A stretch of DNA of 31,724 nt, from NCBI GenBank assembly GCA_050331475.1, contig JBHJGU010000151.1, positions 1 to 31,724 on the forward strand. The letters run 5' to 3'. The stretch comes from JBHJGU01 sp050331475. GTDB lineage: Bacteria; Pseudomonadota; Alphaproteobacteria; Caulobacterales; Maricaulaceae. Positions 1 to 8,283 of the stretch are shown here, piece after piece. Both the position numbers and the translations under genes were made by a program. Position 1 is the first letter of the stretch. Every line of letters starts with the position of its first letter. Under the pieces are notes generated by a model. That model did not search any database and was not told where the DNA came from. It worked only from the letters and a program-made list of their open reading frames with translations.

Positions 1-1307
1 AGATCGCGCACCGGGTCCATGCGGGTGGACATCGCCCACATGACGTCTTTCCAATCCCGGCAATTGATGTCGTCGTCCACGACGATCAGCCATTTTGTGT
101 ACATGAATTGGCGCAGATAAGACCACGCGCCCATCATCACCCGCTTGGCGTGACCCGCATAGGCTTTCTTCATGGAGATGACGGCGATCCGATAAGAACA
201 CCCTTCCGGCGGCAGCCAGAAATCGACGATTTCGGGGAATTGTTGCTGGATGAGCGGGATGAACACTTCGTTCAGCGCTTCGCCGAGCACGGAGGGTTCG
301 TCCGGTGGCCGGCCGGTGAAGGTGGTTAGATAAATCGGATCTTTCCGCATGGTGATGGCGGAGACTTTGAACACCGGAAACGGCTCGACTGCGTTGTAAT
401 AGCCGGTGTGATCGCCATAGGGCCCCTCATCGCCATACTCATCGAGCATGACATGGCCTTCGATGACGATCTCCGCTTCCGCGGGCACGAGGATGGGCAC
501 GGTCTTGGCGGGGACCAGATCGACCTTGCGGCCGCGCAAAATGCCGGCGAATTGGTATTCCGACAGGGTGTCCGGCACGGGCGTGACGGCGGCCAAGGTC
601 ACCCCCGGATCGGCGCCGAGCACCGCGCAGGCGGGCAGGGGATCGGGCCGGGCGCCCTTCCAGCGTTGGTATTGCTGAGCGCCGCCGCGGTGTTTTAACC
701 AGCGCATCAGCGTTTCGCGCTTGCCCCGCTTCTGCATGCGGTAAATGCCCAAATTATAGGCGTCTTCGCGCGCGTCCCCGGGCCCCTTGGTCAACACCAG
801 CGGCCAGGAAATCAGTGGCGCGGGCTCGCCAGGCCAACAGGTCTGGATCGGCAGGCGGTCGAGGTCGACGGCCTCACCCTCCAGGACCACCTCTTGGCAG
901 GGGGCGCGCCGCACGGTGTTGGGCCGCATGGCCATGACCGTTTTCGCCAGCGGGATCAGGTCCACCGCTTCTTTGAACCCGCGCGGCGGCTCGGGTTGGC
1001 GCAGAAAGGCTAGAAGCTCGCCGACTTCGCGCAGATCCGCCCCGGTCCGCCGGTCCTTGCCGCCCATGGTGACTGCGCGCGCCACCCGCTCCACCGTGCC
1101 GAACAGATTGGCGAAGCACGGCATGTCCGCCCGCGCGCCCGTCTCGGTCACCGCGTTTTCGAAGAGCAGCGCCGGCCCGCCCTTGGCGAGCACTTGACGG
1201 TGGATCTCGGTCATCTCCAACACGGTGGAGACCGGGTCGGTGATCCGTTTCAGATCGCCCTCGGCGTCCAGCGTTTTCATAAAGTCGCGCAAATTGGCGT
1301 AGGCCAT
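1..1307 (-). CDS. ubiD: UbiD-family prenylated-FMN decarboxylase (3' end cut by window edge)
   Basis: This is a 4-hydroxy-3-polyprenylbenzoate decarboxylase of ubiquinone synthesis; the family uses prenylated FMN made by UbiX. About 435 residues are present, starting MAYANLRDFM. Family UbiD proteins have roughly 490-500 residues, so the last 60 or so lie outside the window. Visible motifs are YNLGIYRMQ near residues 184-192, RETLMRWLKHRGGAQ near 197-211 (cofactor-binding region) and DEGPYGDHTGYY near 293-304, which carries the catalytic glutamate of UbiD enzymes. The ATG at 1307 is the natural start: the protein begins in register with the family and no better start lies upstream. The substrate is inferred from overall similarity; a few UbiD relatives act on other aromatic acids, but a ubiA gene 12 kb away fits ubiquinone synthesis. 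Confidence 0.93.
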   Translation of the reverse strand, partial: MAYANLRDFMKTLDAEGDLKRITDPVSTVLEMTEIHRQVLAKGGPALLFENAVTETGARADMPCFANLFGTVERVARAVTMGGKDRRTGADLREVGELLAFLRQPEPPRGFKEAVDLIPLAKTVMAMRPNTVRRAPCQEVVLEGEAVDLDRLPIQTCWPGEPAPLISWPLVLTKGPGDAREDAYNLGIYRMQKRGKRETLMRWLKHRGGAQQYQRWKGARPDPLPACAVLGADPGVTLAAVTPVPDTLSEYQFAGILRGRKVDLVPAKTVPILVPAEAEIVIEGHVMLDEYGDEGPYGDHTGYYNAVEPFPVFKVSAITMRKDPIYLTTFTGRPPDEPSVLGEALNEVFIPLIQQQFPEIVDFWLPPEGCSYRIAVISMKKAYAGHAKRVMMGAWSYLRQFMYTKWLIVVDDDINCRDWKDVMWAMSTRMDPVRD

Positions 1308-1441
1308 GGCCGGGCTCCCCTGATTGGCTCGGGAAGCTAGGGCGATTTCGGGAAAGTCAGCAAATCCCCAAGCGGGCTTGTTGGACGCCACATTGACCTG
1401 GGTGTGCGCCGCCGCCATCTTTCCGGTTAGGGAGATCCGTT

Positions 1442-1594
1442 ATGACAACGAAACCTGAGTCAAAACCTGAAACCGTCCAAAAAGTGGTCGGCGGACGGGT
1501 GGTGAAAACCGCACGGCCTGAAATGCGACGTCAGATTCTAGAAGATATTAAACAGAAATACGCAAAAACGCTGGAAATTTTGAAAGATCGATGA
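1442..1594 (+). CDS. small antitoxin partner of the Doc toxin (50 aa)
   Basis: A 50-residue, lysine- and arginine-rich ORF (starts MTTKPESKPE, ends LEILKDR) sits directly before the Doc-type toxin. Its stop overlaps the toxin start in an ATGA arrangement, so the two are translationally coupled. A GGGAG ribosome site lies about 9 nt before the ATG. Residues 23-50 are predicted to be helical and charged, as expected of a segment that wraps around a toxin. I cannot match it to Phd; it lacks the Phd DNA-binding length of about 70 residues. TARPE at residues 23-27 loosely resembles the TxxxE part of the inhibitory motif of class I Fic antitoxins, but the usual following G or N is M here. The antitoxin role is inferred from position and size. 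Base composition is visibly AT-richer than the flanking genes, suggesting transfer. Confidence 0.72.
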   Translation: MTTKPESKPETVQKVVGGRVVKTARPEMRRQILEDIKQKYAKTLEILKDR

Positions 1595-1995
1595 GTTCGT
1601 TCGGCCTTGCCGATGTTGTCTATGTCGACGCTGAAGACATCACGGCAATCCATGATAATGTGGTTGCGTCCACCGGCGGCCTTGCCGGCATTAGATCTGG
1701 CGCTTCTGTGGAGGCGCTCGTCAGTCGTGTGCAATTCGCCTTGTCTTATGGCGCGCTGACGACAAAGATTGAACTTGCGGCGTTTTATGCTGAGGCAATC
1801 GCCCAAGGCCATATTTTCAATGATGGCAACAAACGGACCGCTTTTGTTGTGATGGAGTATTTTTTTCGGATTAATGGTATCCAGACTGAATTTGATCCCG
1901 AGCTTGTCGCAGACAAAATCGTCGAACTCGCGACCAAAACCATCACCTATAAAGAGTTGGCGTTTTGGATCCGGCCGTACGTTTTCGAGGCTTAG
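1591..1995 (+). CDS. doc: Doc-family (death-on-curing) toxin, Fic fold
   Basis: A 134-residue protein with the Fic/Doc signature HIFNDGNKR at residues 74-82. The lysine in NKR, where AMP-transferring Fic proteins have glycine, is the hallmark of Doc. The characterised P1 Doc phosphorylates elongation factor Tu and halts translation, and the same activity is the best guess here. The length (about 126-135 residues) is typical for complete Doc toxins, so the gene looks intact. Its ATG overlaps the TGA of the upstream 50-residue ORF, giving an antitoxin-first two-gene operon. Codon use and base composition are AT-richer than in the ubiD and porin genes on either side, consistent with horizontal acquisition. 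No mobile-element ends are visible around it. Confidence 0.92.
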   Translation: MSSFGLADVVYVDAEDITAIHDNVVASTGGLAGIRSGASVEALVSRVQFALSYGALTTKIELAAFYAEAIAQGHIFNDGNKRTAFVVMEYFFRINGIQTEFDPELVADKIVELATKTITYKELAFWIRPYVFEA

Positions 1996-2143
1996 GCGGC
2001 CGCTGAGCAGAACACGCCCGTTTTGGTCGCGCGCATGGTGTCGCACCAGCCGCAGCTTGTGCCTTTTTAGCCGCAATGGCTGAGTCACTTTAAGGCTCGC
2101 TGGATTGCCGCCATAGGCTGGGCCTGGCCTTCGGGGGATCATC

Positions 2144-3313
2144 ATGGCTTCGCGTCTATCCATCAAAACGCTCGCGCTCACCGGCGCGCTCGCCGCCGCC
2201 GGTATGGCGCAGGCGCAGATCGAAGTGCCGATGGCGCCGGACGTGCCCTTACCCATCGCGGGCGAGGAGGCGAGCGTACATTTCGGCGGCCGGTTTCTGG
2301 GCTCGATCTTCGGGTCCGGCTTCGAGGCGTTAGACTTTGACGAACGTATTGTTCAAGCCCGCGCCATCGTGCGCGCGGACCTGCCCTATAATTTGCAGTT
2401 CGATGTGGCGGTGGACTTTCAAAGTCGCTTCGTCGATCCCGAACGCTTGTTCTTCACCTGGCAAGGCCCGGTGAATGTCTTTGTCGGCCATTACCGGCCT
2501 CAAGTGACCATTGAGGAGCGCACCAGCCGGGCGAATTTCCTCTTTGTGGAGCGCACCGGCTTCTCTGATGCGGCGGACGCCTCGCGGCAATGGGGCGTTG
2601 GGGTCGAGAAGGTCGGCGAGCGCTTCGCCATCGAGCAAAGCGTGCATCGTTCGGCTCTGGCGGATGCGGGGACGGCGGCGCATTTTACGGCCGCTGGCCG
2701 GGCGGCTTACGCGCCTTTCCTGACAGAGATCGTCAACAGCTATGTGGGCTTTAGCTGGCGCTATCGGCGGACCACCCAAGACCAAGACCCGTTCTCCTAT
2801 GCCGCCAGTCCGGGGGGTATCGCCACGCTGGGCCCGGTGATCGAGACCCCCGAAGTGGGCGAGGCGGATTTCTTGTTCAACGGCGAGGCGTTCTTCGCCT
2901 TTGGGCCGTTCGCGATTCAGTCGGAATACGGCTTGATCCGGCCGTTCAATCCGCTCTTTGTCGATCCGCCCACCTTTCGCGGCGGCTATGTGGAGGTGAG
3001 CTGGAGTCCCACCGGTGAGGCGCGTGACTTCTCGCTCGCCCGTGGCGGCGGCTTGCGGCCTGAAATTCTGCGGCCGCTGAATGCGGGCGGTCCCGGCGCG
3101 CTGCGGCTGTTCGCGCGGTATGACGCGCTCGACTTGACCGACGGCGAGGTGGTGGGCGGTGAGCAGGACGCGGTGTCCTTCGGCGCAAGTTGGCGGCCGA
3201 TCGACCGGTTCCGCGTCGCGCTTGTTTACGCCCACGCCTCCTTTACCGATTTACTGGGATCAGAGGTCCCTGACGCGAACTCTATCGAAGCGCTGATCCA
3301 GGTGGAGTTTTGA
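2144..3313 (+). CDS. outer-membrane porin, OprP/OprO (phosphate-selective porin) type
   Basis: A 389-residue beta-barrel protein. Residues 1-25 form a Sec signal peptide ending AQA-Q. The rest alternates short amphipathic strands such as VHFGGRFLGS and LRLFARYDALDL, and the chain ends ...ALIQVEF; a terminal aromatic residue is the usual signal for the BAM assembly machinery. The strand pattern and the late segment RLFARYD...FGASWRPIDRFRVALVYAH resemble the porin O/P family, which lets phosphate, pyrophosphate or other anions cross the outer membrane. Substrate specificity cannot be read from sequence. A GGGGG stretch 7 nt before the ATG serves as the ribosome site. It stands alone: the next gene on this strand starts 222 nt later and I see no Pho box upstream. 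Confidence 0.82.
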   Translation: MASRLSIKTLALTGALAAAGMAQAQIEVPMAPDVPLPIAGEEASVHFGGRFLGSIFGSGFEALDFDERIVQARAIVRADLPYNLQFDVAVDFQSRFVDPERLFFTWQGPVNVFVGHYRPQVTIEERTSRANFLFVERTGFSDAADASRQWGVGVEKVGERFAIEQSVHRSALADAGTAAHFTAAGRAAYAPFLTEIVNSYVGFSWRYRRTTQDQDPFSYAASPGGIATLGPVIETPEVGEADFLFNGEAFFAFGPFAIQSEYGLIRPFNPLFVDPPTFRGGYVEVSWSPTGEARDFSLARGGGLRPEILRPLNAGGPGALRLFARYDALDLTDGEVVGGEQDAVSFGASWRPIDRFRVALVYAHASFTDLLGSEVPDANSIEALIQVEF

Positions 3314-3535
3314 GTGGCGACCGACACCGCTCCAACCACGTTCGACATTTTTTAGAAAGGTTGCGACCTAAGCGGTCGCTTGGCCATAAGGCGGTCAAGG
3401 TCGTAATAATCCTGGCGCAGGATGGCAATAACCGATAGGTCGGTAACACGCTGATCGTTTAAGTCGTATTCAGGGCGCGCCGTAACGGTGTCTGTTGCTT
3501 CTGGGTTAGCGAGATCGCAACCCAAGGAGCGCTTT

Positions 3536-5086
3536 ATGGCGACGAAGTCTCTACGCGTCGGTATTCTTGACATCGTCACGCGAAATCCGCGACCGACACT
3601 TTATGGCAAAATCATGCATGGCAATCTCGCCAGCATTATGCCCCAAGCGATCGCCGTTTGGTGCCAGCGACAAGGCCATAACGTCAGCTTTGTTTGTTAT
3701 ACCGGCGCGGAAGACCTCGTTGACAGCTTCCCCGACGATCTCGGTATCCTGTTTATCGGCGCATTCACCCAGAGCGCGCAGCTCGCCTACGCGATTAGCA
3801 ATCTGTTCCGAAAACGCGGCGCGGTGACGGTTTTAGGCGGACCGCACGCGCGCTGCTACCCGCAAGATAGCCAGAAATACTTTGATTACGTGCTCGGTTT
3901 CACTGACGAAACGGTAATCGGCGACGTACTAGCGGACTGCGCGCGTCATCGTCCGCTCGGGCTCCGGCTCGGCGCCCGGCAACAACCGCGCGAGTTGCCC
4001 GGCGTGCAAGAGCGTTGGCCTCTCATCGAAAACACACTGGCGAAGACGGCGACGAATTTCAAAATCGTGCCGATGATCGGCAGTCTCGGCTGTCCTTATA
4101 CATGCAGTTTTTGCATTGACGCCACGGTGAAGTACCAACCCCTGGACTATGGCCAAATCCACAGCGACATTCAATTTTTGCTCGGGAAAATGCGCGCGCC
4201 GATTATTGGCTGGCATGATCCGAATTTCGGCATTCGCTTTGACGATTACCTCTCGGTGATCGAACGCGCGGACCCAGACCGGCGGGTACGCTCGATTGCG
4301 GAGACGAGCTTAGGCATTCTGTCTGAGCCCCGGGTGATCCGGCTCAAACAGGCAGGCTTTCACGCCATCTTACCGGGTATTGAATCTTGGTATGACATGG
4401 GGGCCAAGTCGAAAACCGGCGCGAAAAAGGCGCGCGAGAAGATGCTGCAAGTCTCCGATCATGTGAACATGATCATGCGGCATATTCCTTATCTGCAAGC
4501 GAATTTTGTCTTAGGTCTAGATTGTGATGAGGGCGATGAACCCTTCGAATTGACCAAGGAGTTCTTAGATCGCTCGCCCGGCGCGTTCCCGGCGTACTCT
4601 TTGTTCACCGCGTTTGGCGACGCGGCGCCGGCGAACCGGGCGCTGCAGATTGCGGGCCGCGTCCTGCCCACGCCGTTTCATTTCCTCAACAATAACGAGG
4701 CGATGAACATCAAGCCCAAGAACTATGAATGGACGGACTTCTACGACAAGCTGATTGCGTTGACCCAACACTCCTTCACTTGGGGCGCCATCGCCAAACG
4801 GTTCGCCGCCACCCCGGGCTGGCTCCCGCGTTGGATGAACGTGGTGCGTGCGGTGTCCTCAGAAGGGTTCGGGCGGATCAAATACCATTCCGATGTGCGG
4901 GCCCGGCTGGATACGGAGCCCGACTTGCGGGCGTTTTTCGAAGGCGAGAGTACGGTTTTGCCGCGCTTCTATGTGGAGCGGATCAAAGACCAGCTCGGCC
5001 CCTATTGGGAGATGCTGCCCGAAGGGGCGCTGGACCATGACCCCTGCGCCGGCCTTGCGGCGCGGCCCGCCGTCGCCGCCGAATAA
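3536..5086 (+). CDS. B12-binding-domain radical SAM protein, function unknown
   Basis: A 516-residue protein. Residues 1-135 resemble a Rossmann-like cobalamin-binding domain, with FIGAFTQS and VLGGPHARCYP in the usual places and no DxHxxG loop, as in class B radical SAM enzymes. The radical SAM core follows, with the 4Fe-4S ligands C186, C190 and C193 in GCPYTCSFC. Enzymes of this architecture methylate unreactive carbons or perform ring rearrangements (for example hopanoid, bacteriochlorophyll or antibiotic pathways), but no partner genes here indicate a substrate. The start at 3536 is chosen because AAGGAG lies 7 nt upstream; an ATG 48 nt earlier has no such site. The gene is an orphan: a porin lies upstream and its stop is 3 nt from the stop of the convergent acylase. 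The last 15 or so residues are alanine-rich and look like a tail. Confidence 0.85.
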   Translation: MATKSLRVGILDIVTRNPRPTLYGKIMHGNLASIMPQAIAVWCQRQGHNVSFVCYTGAEDLVDSFPDDLGILFIGAFTQSAQLAYAISNLFRKRGAVTVLGGPHARCYPQDSQKYFDYVLGFTDETVIGDVLADCARHRPLGLRLGARQQPRELPGVQERWPLIENTLAKTATNFKIVPMIGSLGCPYTCSFCIDATVKYQPLDYGQIHSDIQFLLGKMRAPIIGWHDPNFGIRFDDYLSVIERADPDRRVRSIAETSLGILSEPRVIRLKQAGFHAILPGIESWYDMGAKSKTGAKKAREKMLQVSDHVNMIMRHIPYLQANFVLGLDCDEGDEPFELTKEFLDRSPGAFPAYSLFTAFGDAAPANRALQIAGRVLPTPFHFLNNNEAMNIKPKNYEWTDFYDKLIALTQHSFTWGAIAKRFAATPGWLPRWMNVVRAVSSEGFGRIKYHSDVRARLDTEPDLRAFFEGESTVLPRFYVERIKDQLGPYWEMLPEGALDHDPCAGLAARPAVAAE

Positions 5087-5089
5087 TCT

Positions 5090-7288
5090 CTATTCTCCTG
5101 GGTGGTAGCGCCGCACCGCGCGGGCTTCGACGTCCTCGCGGTAATAGGCGACGTCTTTAAAGTCGGCGTCCACATAGCGCTGGGCCTGATCGAAGAAGTG
5201 CGGCGAGGTCGGGTCGTTCGATTGCCCGCCCGCGAGCAGGGTTTTCGCCTTCAGCCGGTCGCCGAACTCGACCACGGCGACGAAAGAATTGCCGCGATAG
5301 CCATAAATCCGCTTGGTGCTATCGCCCGCGCGCGCGCCATAGGCCGCCAACGATCCCCAAAGGCCCGAGGCCATGGGCACGGCCAGGCTGGGTTCGTCAT
5401 CGGAAAAGCCTGCGTCAATCGCCCCGGAGAGGCGTTGAAACCGGTTGATCTCCCCCCAAGGCGTCGCCCAATCGCCGAAATCCGCCTCCAGCTTGGCGAC
5501 GGCTTTGGCAAAGAGCGCCAACCGCTCGGCCGGCGGGGATTTGGCGCCGAAGTAAATCACCCGCTCCATGCGCGACAGGTCCTCGGGCGCGTCTCCCTCG
5601 GCCAGCGAGACGAGGCCATAAAAGTGGGCGAGCGACAGAGCGACGCTATCAAGCGCAATCGTGTAGTCCCAGCCGCGCAACGCCGCGATCGGTTCAGCCA
5701 GCGCCGGGTCCGGCGCGTCGGCGCCGTCATAGGCCGCCACCAGGCCCGGGATCAGCACCTCAAAGGCGGGCAAATACGGGTCGTAGGCCAGCGCAATTAA
5801 ATCATCGAGGGTGAGGTCGGCGTCGGTGCGATCGCTTAAGCGCTTGAGCACCAATTGGGCGTGCACGCCGCGGAAATTCTCCGCATCGGGCGCCATGTAA
5901 GCGGGGTAATCCGCGCGTTTGGGGCTGTACTCAGCGGCCGCGGTGAAGGGGGTGGAGTTGGCGTTCTGAATCCAACCATTGGGCGGGTTTAGCACGGTGA
6001 CCGTCTCTTCGACCGTGTGCAGGCCTTGCCAGTCGGTGCGCGGGTCCGCCCCGTCCACTGGTTTGGAATAGTCGAATTGCGGATCGCGCTTAGGCATGAA
6101 ATTGCCGTGGTAATACGCGATGTTGCCCGAACTATCCGCATAGACCGTGTTGTTCGACGAATTGGTGCGGATACGCATCATCTCGCGGAACTCGTCGTGA
6201 TTGGACTGTTTGGTGCGAATGTAGGACTGGGTGAGCGCGTTCACCGGATCCCAGTTAATCTTGGTCACCGCCCATCGGCCGTCCTCCATATGGGTCACCG
6301 GCCCGTGGTGGGTGTGATACATCGGAAAGGTGCGTTCGGCGAAACCGTCCTCGGTCTTATAGCGCAGATTGACCTCGGAGACCTCAACGGGCCGGGTGTC
6401 TTCGCCATAGCGGTAGAAAAGATCGCCGTCCTGTTCGAAAACGTCTTCTACAAAGACGTCGAGGAAATCGGCGTAGGTGGAGGTGTGCATCCAGCCCGTG
6501 TCTTCGTTAAACCCCTGATAGACAAAGAACTGACCCCAAGTCACCGCGCCATAGGCGTTCAGGCCCTCCTCAGAGACCACATGCACTTCGCCGCGAAAGT
6601 AAAACGAGGTGTGTGGGTTGATCAGCAGCATGGCCGCGCCGCTTTCGGTGTGAGCCCCGGAAATCGCAAACCCGTTGGAGCCGCGCGGCTCATCGAGCAC
6701 CGCGACCCGGCGCGGCGCCTCGCGCGGGGTTCCGTCGGCGTAGAACGCTTCAATGCCGCTGAGGGGGATTTGCTCGATATCCCCGCCAATGGAGCCTTCG
6801 AAAAAGAACATCGGCATCCAGGGCTCGAACCGGTCGAGCAGCATGCGCTCTTGGTCGGGATGGGTGGCGAGATAATAGTTCAGCCCGTCCGCGAAGGCGT
6901 CGCAGAGGTCCTTCAGCCAGTCCGGCGCGCCCTCATAGAGCGCTTTGGCTTCGGCCGTGGTCATGTAAAGCCGCGCGCGCAGGTCGGAATAAAGCGCACT
7001 TTCCCCCTCGACTTCGGCCAGCCGGCCCGTGGCCCACACATAATTGCGCTCAATGCGGGGGAAGTCGTCCTCAGCCTGGGCGTAGAGCAAGCCGAACACC
7101 GCATCCGCATCGGTTTGCCCATAGATATGGGGCACGCCGAAATCGTCGCGCAGGATCTCCACCCGTTCGGCGCGGGCCTGAAGGCGTTCGAACTCCGCCT
7201 GAGATGGACTGTCTGCGGGGGCGAGGGGGGCGAACCACACCGTGAACAAAGCCCCAACCCATGCGGCGTGTGCGCTTATGCGTCCCAT
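5090..7288 (-). CDS. secreted penicillin-acylase-family Ntn-hydrolase
   Basis: A 732-residue acylase precursor. Residues 1-25 form a Sec signal peptide (hydrophobic core ending APLAPADS). An alpha chain begins near residue 40 with VEILRDDFGVPHIYG, the standard opening of the penicillin amidase family. The catalytic N-terminal nucleophile is S204 in PRGSNGFAIS; autocatalytic cleavage before this serine would give the two-chain enzyme. NPHTSF near 223 and NANSTPFTAAA further on are family landmarks. Family members hydrolyse amide bonds of penicillins, acyl-homoserine lactones or acylated peptides in the periplasm or outside the cell; the substrate is not predictable here. A GAGAGGGG purine stretch precedes the ATG at about 10 nt. 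It converges on the radical SAM gene with 3 nt between stops, so neither gene has room for its own downstream terminator. Confidence 0.92.
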   Translation of the reverse strand: MGRISAHAAWVGALFTVWFAPLAPADSPSQAEFERLQARAERVEILRDDFGVPHIYGQTDADAVFGLLYAQAEDDFPRIERNYVWATGRLAEVEGESALYSDLRARLYMTTAEAKALYEGAPDWLKDLCDAFADGLNYYLATHPDQERMLLDRFEPWMPMFFFEGSIGGDIEQIPLSGIEAFYADGTPREAPRRVAVLDEPRGSNGFAISGAHTESGAAMLLINPHTSFYFRGEVHVVSEEGLNAYGAVTWGQFFVYQGFNEDTGWMHTSTYADFLDVFVEDVFEQDGDLFYRYGEDTRPVEVSEVNLRYKTEDGFAERTFPMYHTHHGPVTHMEDGRWAVTKINWDPVNALTQSYIRTKQSNHDEFREMMRIRTNSSNNTVYADSSGNIAYYHGNFMPKRDPQFDYSKPVDGADPRTDWQGLHTVEETVTVLNPPNGWIQNANSTPFTAAAEYSPKRADYPAYMAPDAENFRGVHAQLVLKRLSDRTDADLTLDDLIALAYDPYLPAFEVLIPGLVAAYDGADAPDPALAEPIAALRGWDYTIALDSVALSLAHFYGLVSLAEGDAPEDLSRMERVIYFGAKSPPAERLALFAKAVAKLEADFGDWATPWGEINRFQRLSGAIDAGFSDDEPSLAVPMASGLWGSLAAYGARAGDSTKRIYGYRGNSFVAVVEFGDRLKAKTLLAGGQSNDPTSPHFFDQAQRYVDADFKDVAYYREDVEARAVRRYHPGE

Positions 7289-7866
7289 GTGATGTGTCCC
7301 CTCTCAGCTGGCGCGCCAACGCTAGCGGGCGGTTCGCAAGGGTTCAATGGCGCCGCGCGCGGAGGCGCTTGTGACCATGCTGGCCGGCTCGCCAAACGAT
7401 CAAGCAGTTGAACGGCAACCGGAGCCGCTGCGCGTCCGACCTTCGATCCGTGCGGGGCGGTGTCATTAGCAGAGGCGGGGCTTCCAGGAAAACCAGCGCA
7501 GAGCGTTTGCGCGAGGCCCTCTTCGAGGTGCACTTCGAGACCACCGGAGACGCTCATTGCATTGAGATTTAGAAGGCCGTCTTGCGGCCAAATTCGCTCT
7601 CCGTGGTCGTGCTTGACGCGCCGTGACCTGCGCCCTTGTTTCAACACGATCAGCCTGTGTATTGGCTCAAATCGCGATGCCGAATCGCGATGACCTCTTG
7701 GCTTGTGGAGTGGGTCACCGCCCGTCGGACGCGCGCGCCATGAACCTATCGATTGATCGCGCAAAAACGCTTTTTTGCGCATGCACTCTTAGCTTTTCGC
7801 TGAAGAGCTTATAGGTTTAAACATGTCTACAGCCGCATTTCCAATTGCGCGCAGTACGGAGCCAGC
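7289..7866. other. 578-bp gap without a recognisable gene
   Basis: No ORF here has a credible start, composition or family match; the longest, a 168-codon minus-strand frame at 7276-7782, overlaps the acylase start and looks random. The stretch holds a direct repeat of AATCGCGATG at 7670-7679 and 7683-7692 (period 13), and a perfect inverted repeat at 7759-7780, listed separately. It must contain the divergent promoters of the acylase gene and the BLUF gene. It may also be a decayed gene, but nothing identifiable remains. Confidence 0.6.
7759..7780. repeat. perfect inverted repeat, 9-bp stem with 4-nt loop, upstream of the BLUF gene
   Basis: The arms GCGCAAAAA (7759-7767) and TTTTTGCGC (7772-7780) are exactly complementary around the loop CGCT. 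The element lies about 87 nt before the BLUF start. It has the T-run of a terminator but a weak A/T stem, and no gene ends just upstream on the plus strand, so an operator or an mRNA-leader hairpin is as likely. Function is inference. Confidence 0.45.
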
Positions 7867-8283
7867 ATGCTGTCGCGACTGATTTATCATTCTCAGGCAA
7901 CGTTTTCGGACGATCCGGCGATCGTGAAAGCTCAGCTGGCGGGCATCACCCAAGCCTCGGGCTTACACAATCCGGCCAATGGTTTATCCGGCGCGCTCGT
8001 CTATGCGGGTGGGGTGTTCGTTCAGGCGCTTGAAGGCGATGCGGGTGTGCTGACCGAGACGTTTTGGAAGATTAAACGCGACCCGCGCCACCGCGCGGTG
8101 ACCTTAAGCGAGTTTCGACCGATCGCCCGGCGCCAGTTCGCCGGCTGGGGCATGCGCGTCGCCACGACGTCCCTCTGCGGGGCCGGGGCACTTCACCGGT
8201 TGGCTCCTGCGAAATTGCTAGACTTTATCGACGATACGGTCAGCGCTGTCCCGTCGTCGGCCGCCTCATGGAGCGGGTTGTGA
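7867..8283 (+). CDS. BLUF-domain blue-light sensor protein
   Basis: A 138-residue stand-alone BLUF (FAD-based blue-light sensing) protein. It opens with LSRLIYHS, placing the photoactive tyrosine at Y7. N38 in NGLSGALVYAGG and Q53 in FVQALEGD match the flavin-contacting asparagine and glutamine. FAGWGM (W94, M96) is the conserved strand whose tryptophan or methionine moves on illumination. All core photocycle residues are therefore present. About 40 residues follow the BLUF core with no recognisable output domain, so signalling would be through a partner protein. GGAG lies 5 nt before the ATG. The stop TGA overlaps a GTG start of the next gene (GTGA), so the two are probably co-translated; this makes the downstream exported serine-hydrolase homologue the only nearby candidate output. 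Confidence 0.92.
   Translation: MLSRLIYHSQATFSDDPAIVKAQLAGITQASGLHNPANGLSGALVYAGGVFVQALEGDAGVLTETFWKIKRDPRHRAVTLSEFRPIARRQFAGWGMRVATTSLCGAGALHRLAPAKLLDFIDDTVSAVPSSAASWSGL

Noticed and set aside
1531..2256. 241-codon minus-strand frame across the toxin-antitoxin genes
   Set aside because: It is antisense to the Doc toxin, which has a full Fic motif; the frame has no recognisable motif and runs into the porin gene.
2330..3235. 301-codon minus-strand frame antisense to the porin
   Set aside because: Rich in R, P and A as expected from a shadow of GC-rich coding sequence; the plus strand has a signal peptide and barrel features.
6017..7411. 464-codon plus-strand frame antisense to the acylase
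   Set aside because: The minus strand encodes a complete acylase with nucleophile and signal peptide; this frame shows only valine/glycine-rich shadow sequence.
7276..7782. 168-codon minus-strand frame in the gap before the BLUF gene
   Set aside because: No ribosome site, no motif, and it overlaps the acylase start. A decayed gene cannot be excluded, but nothing supports one.
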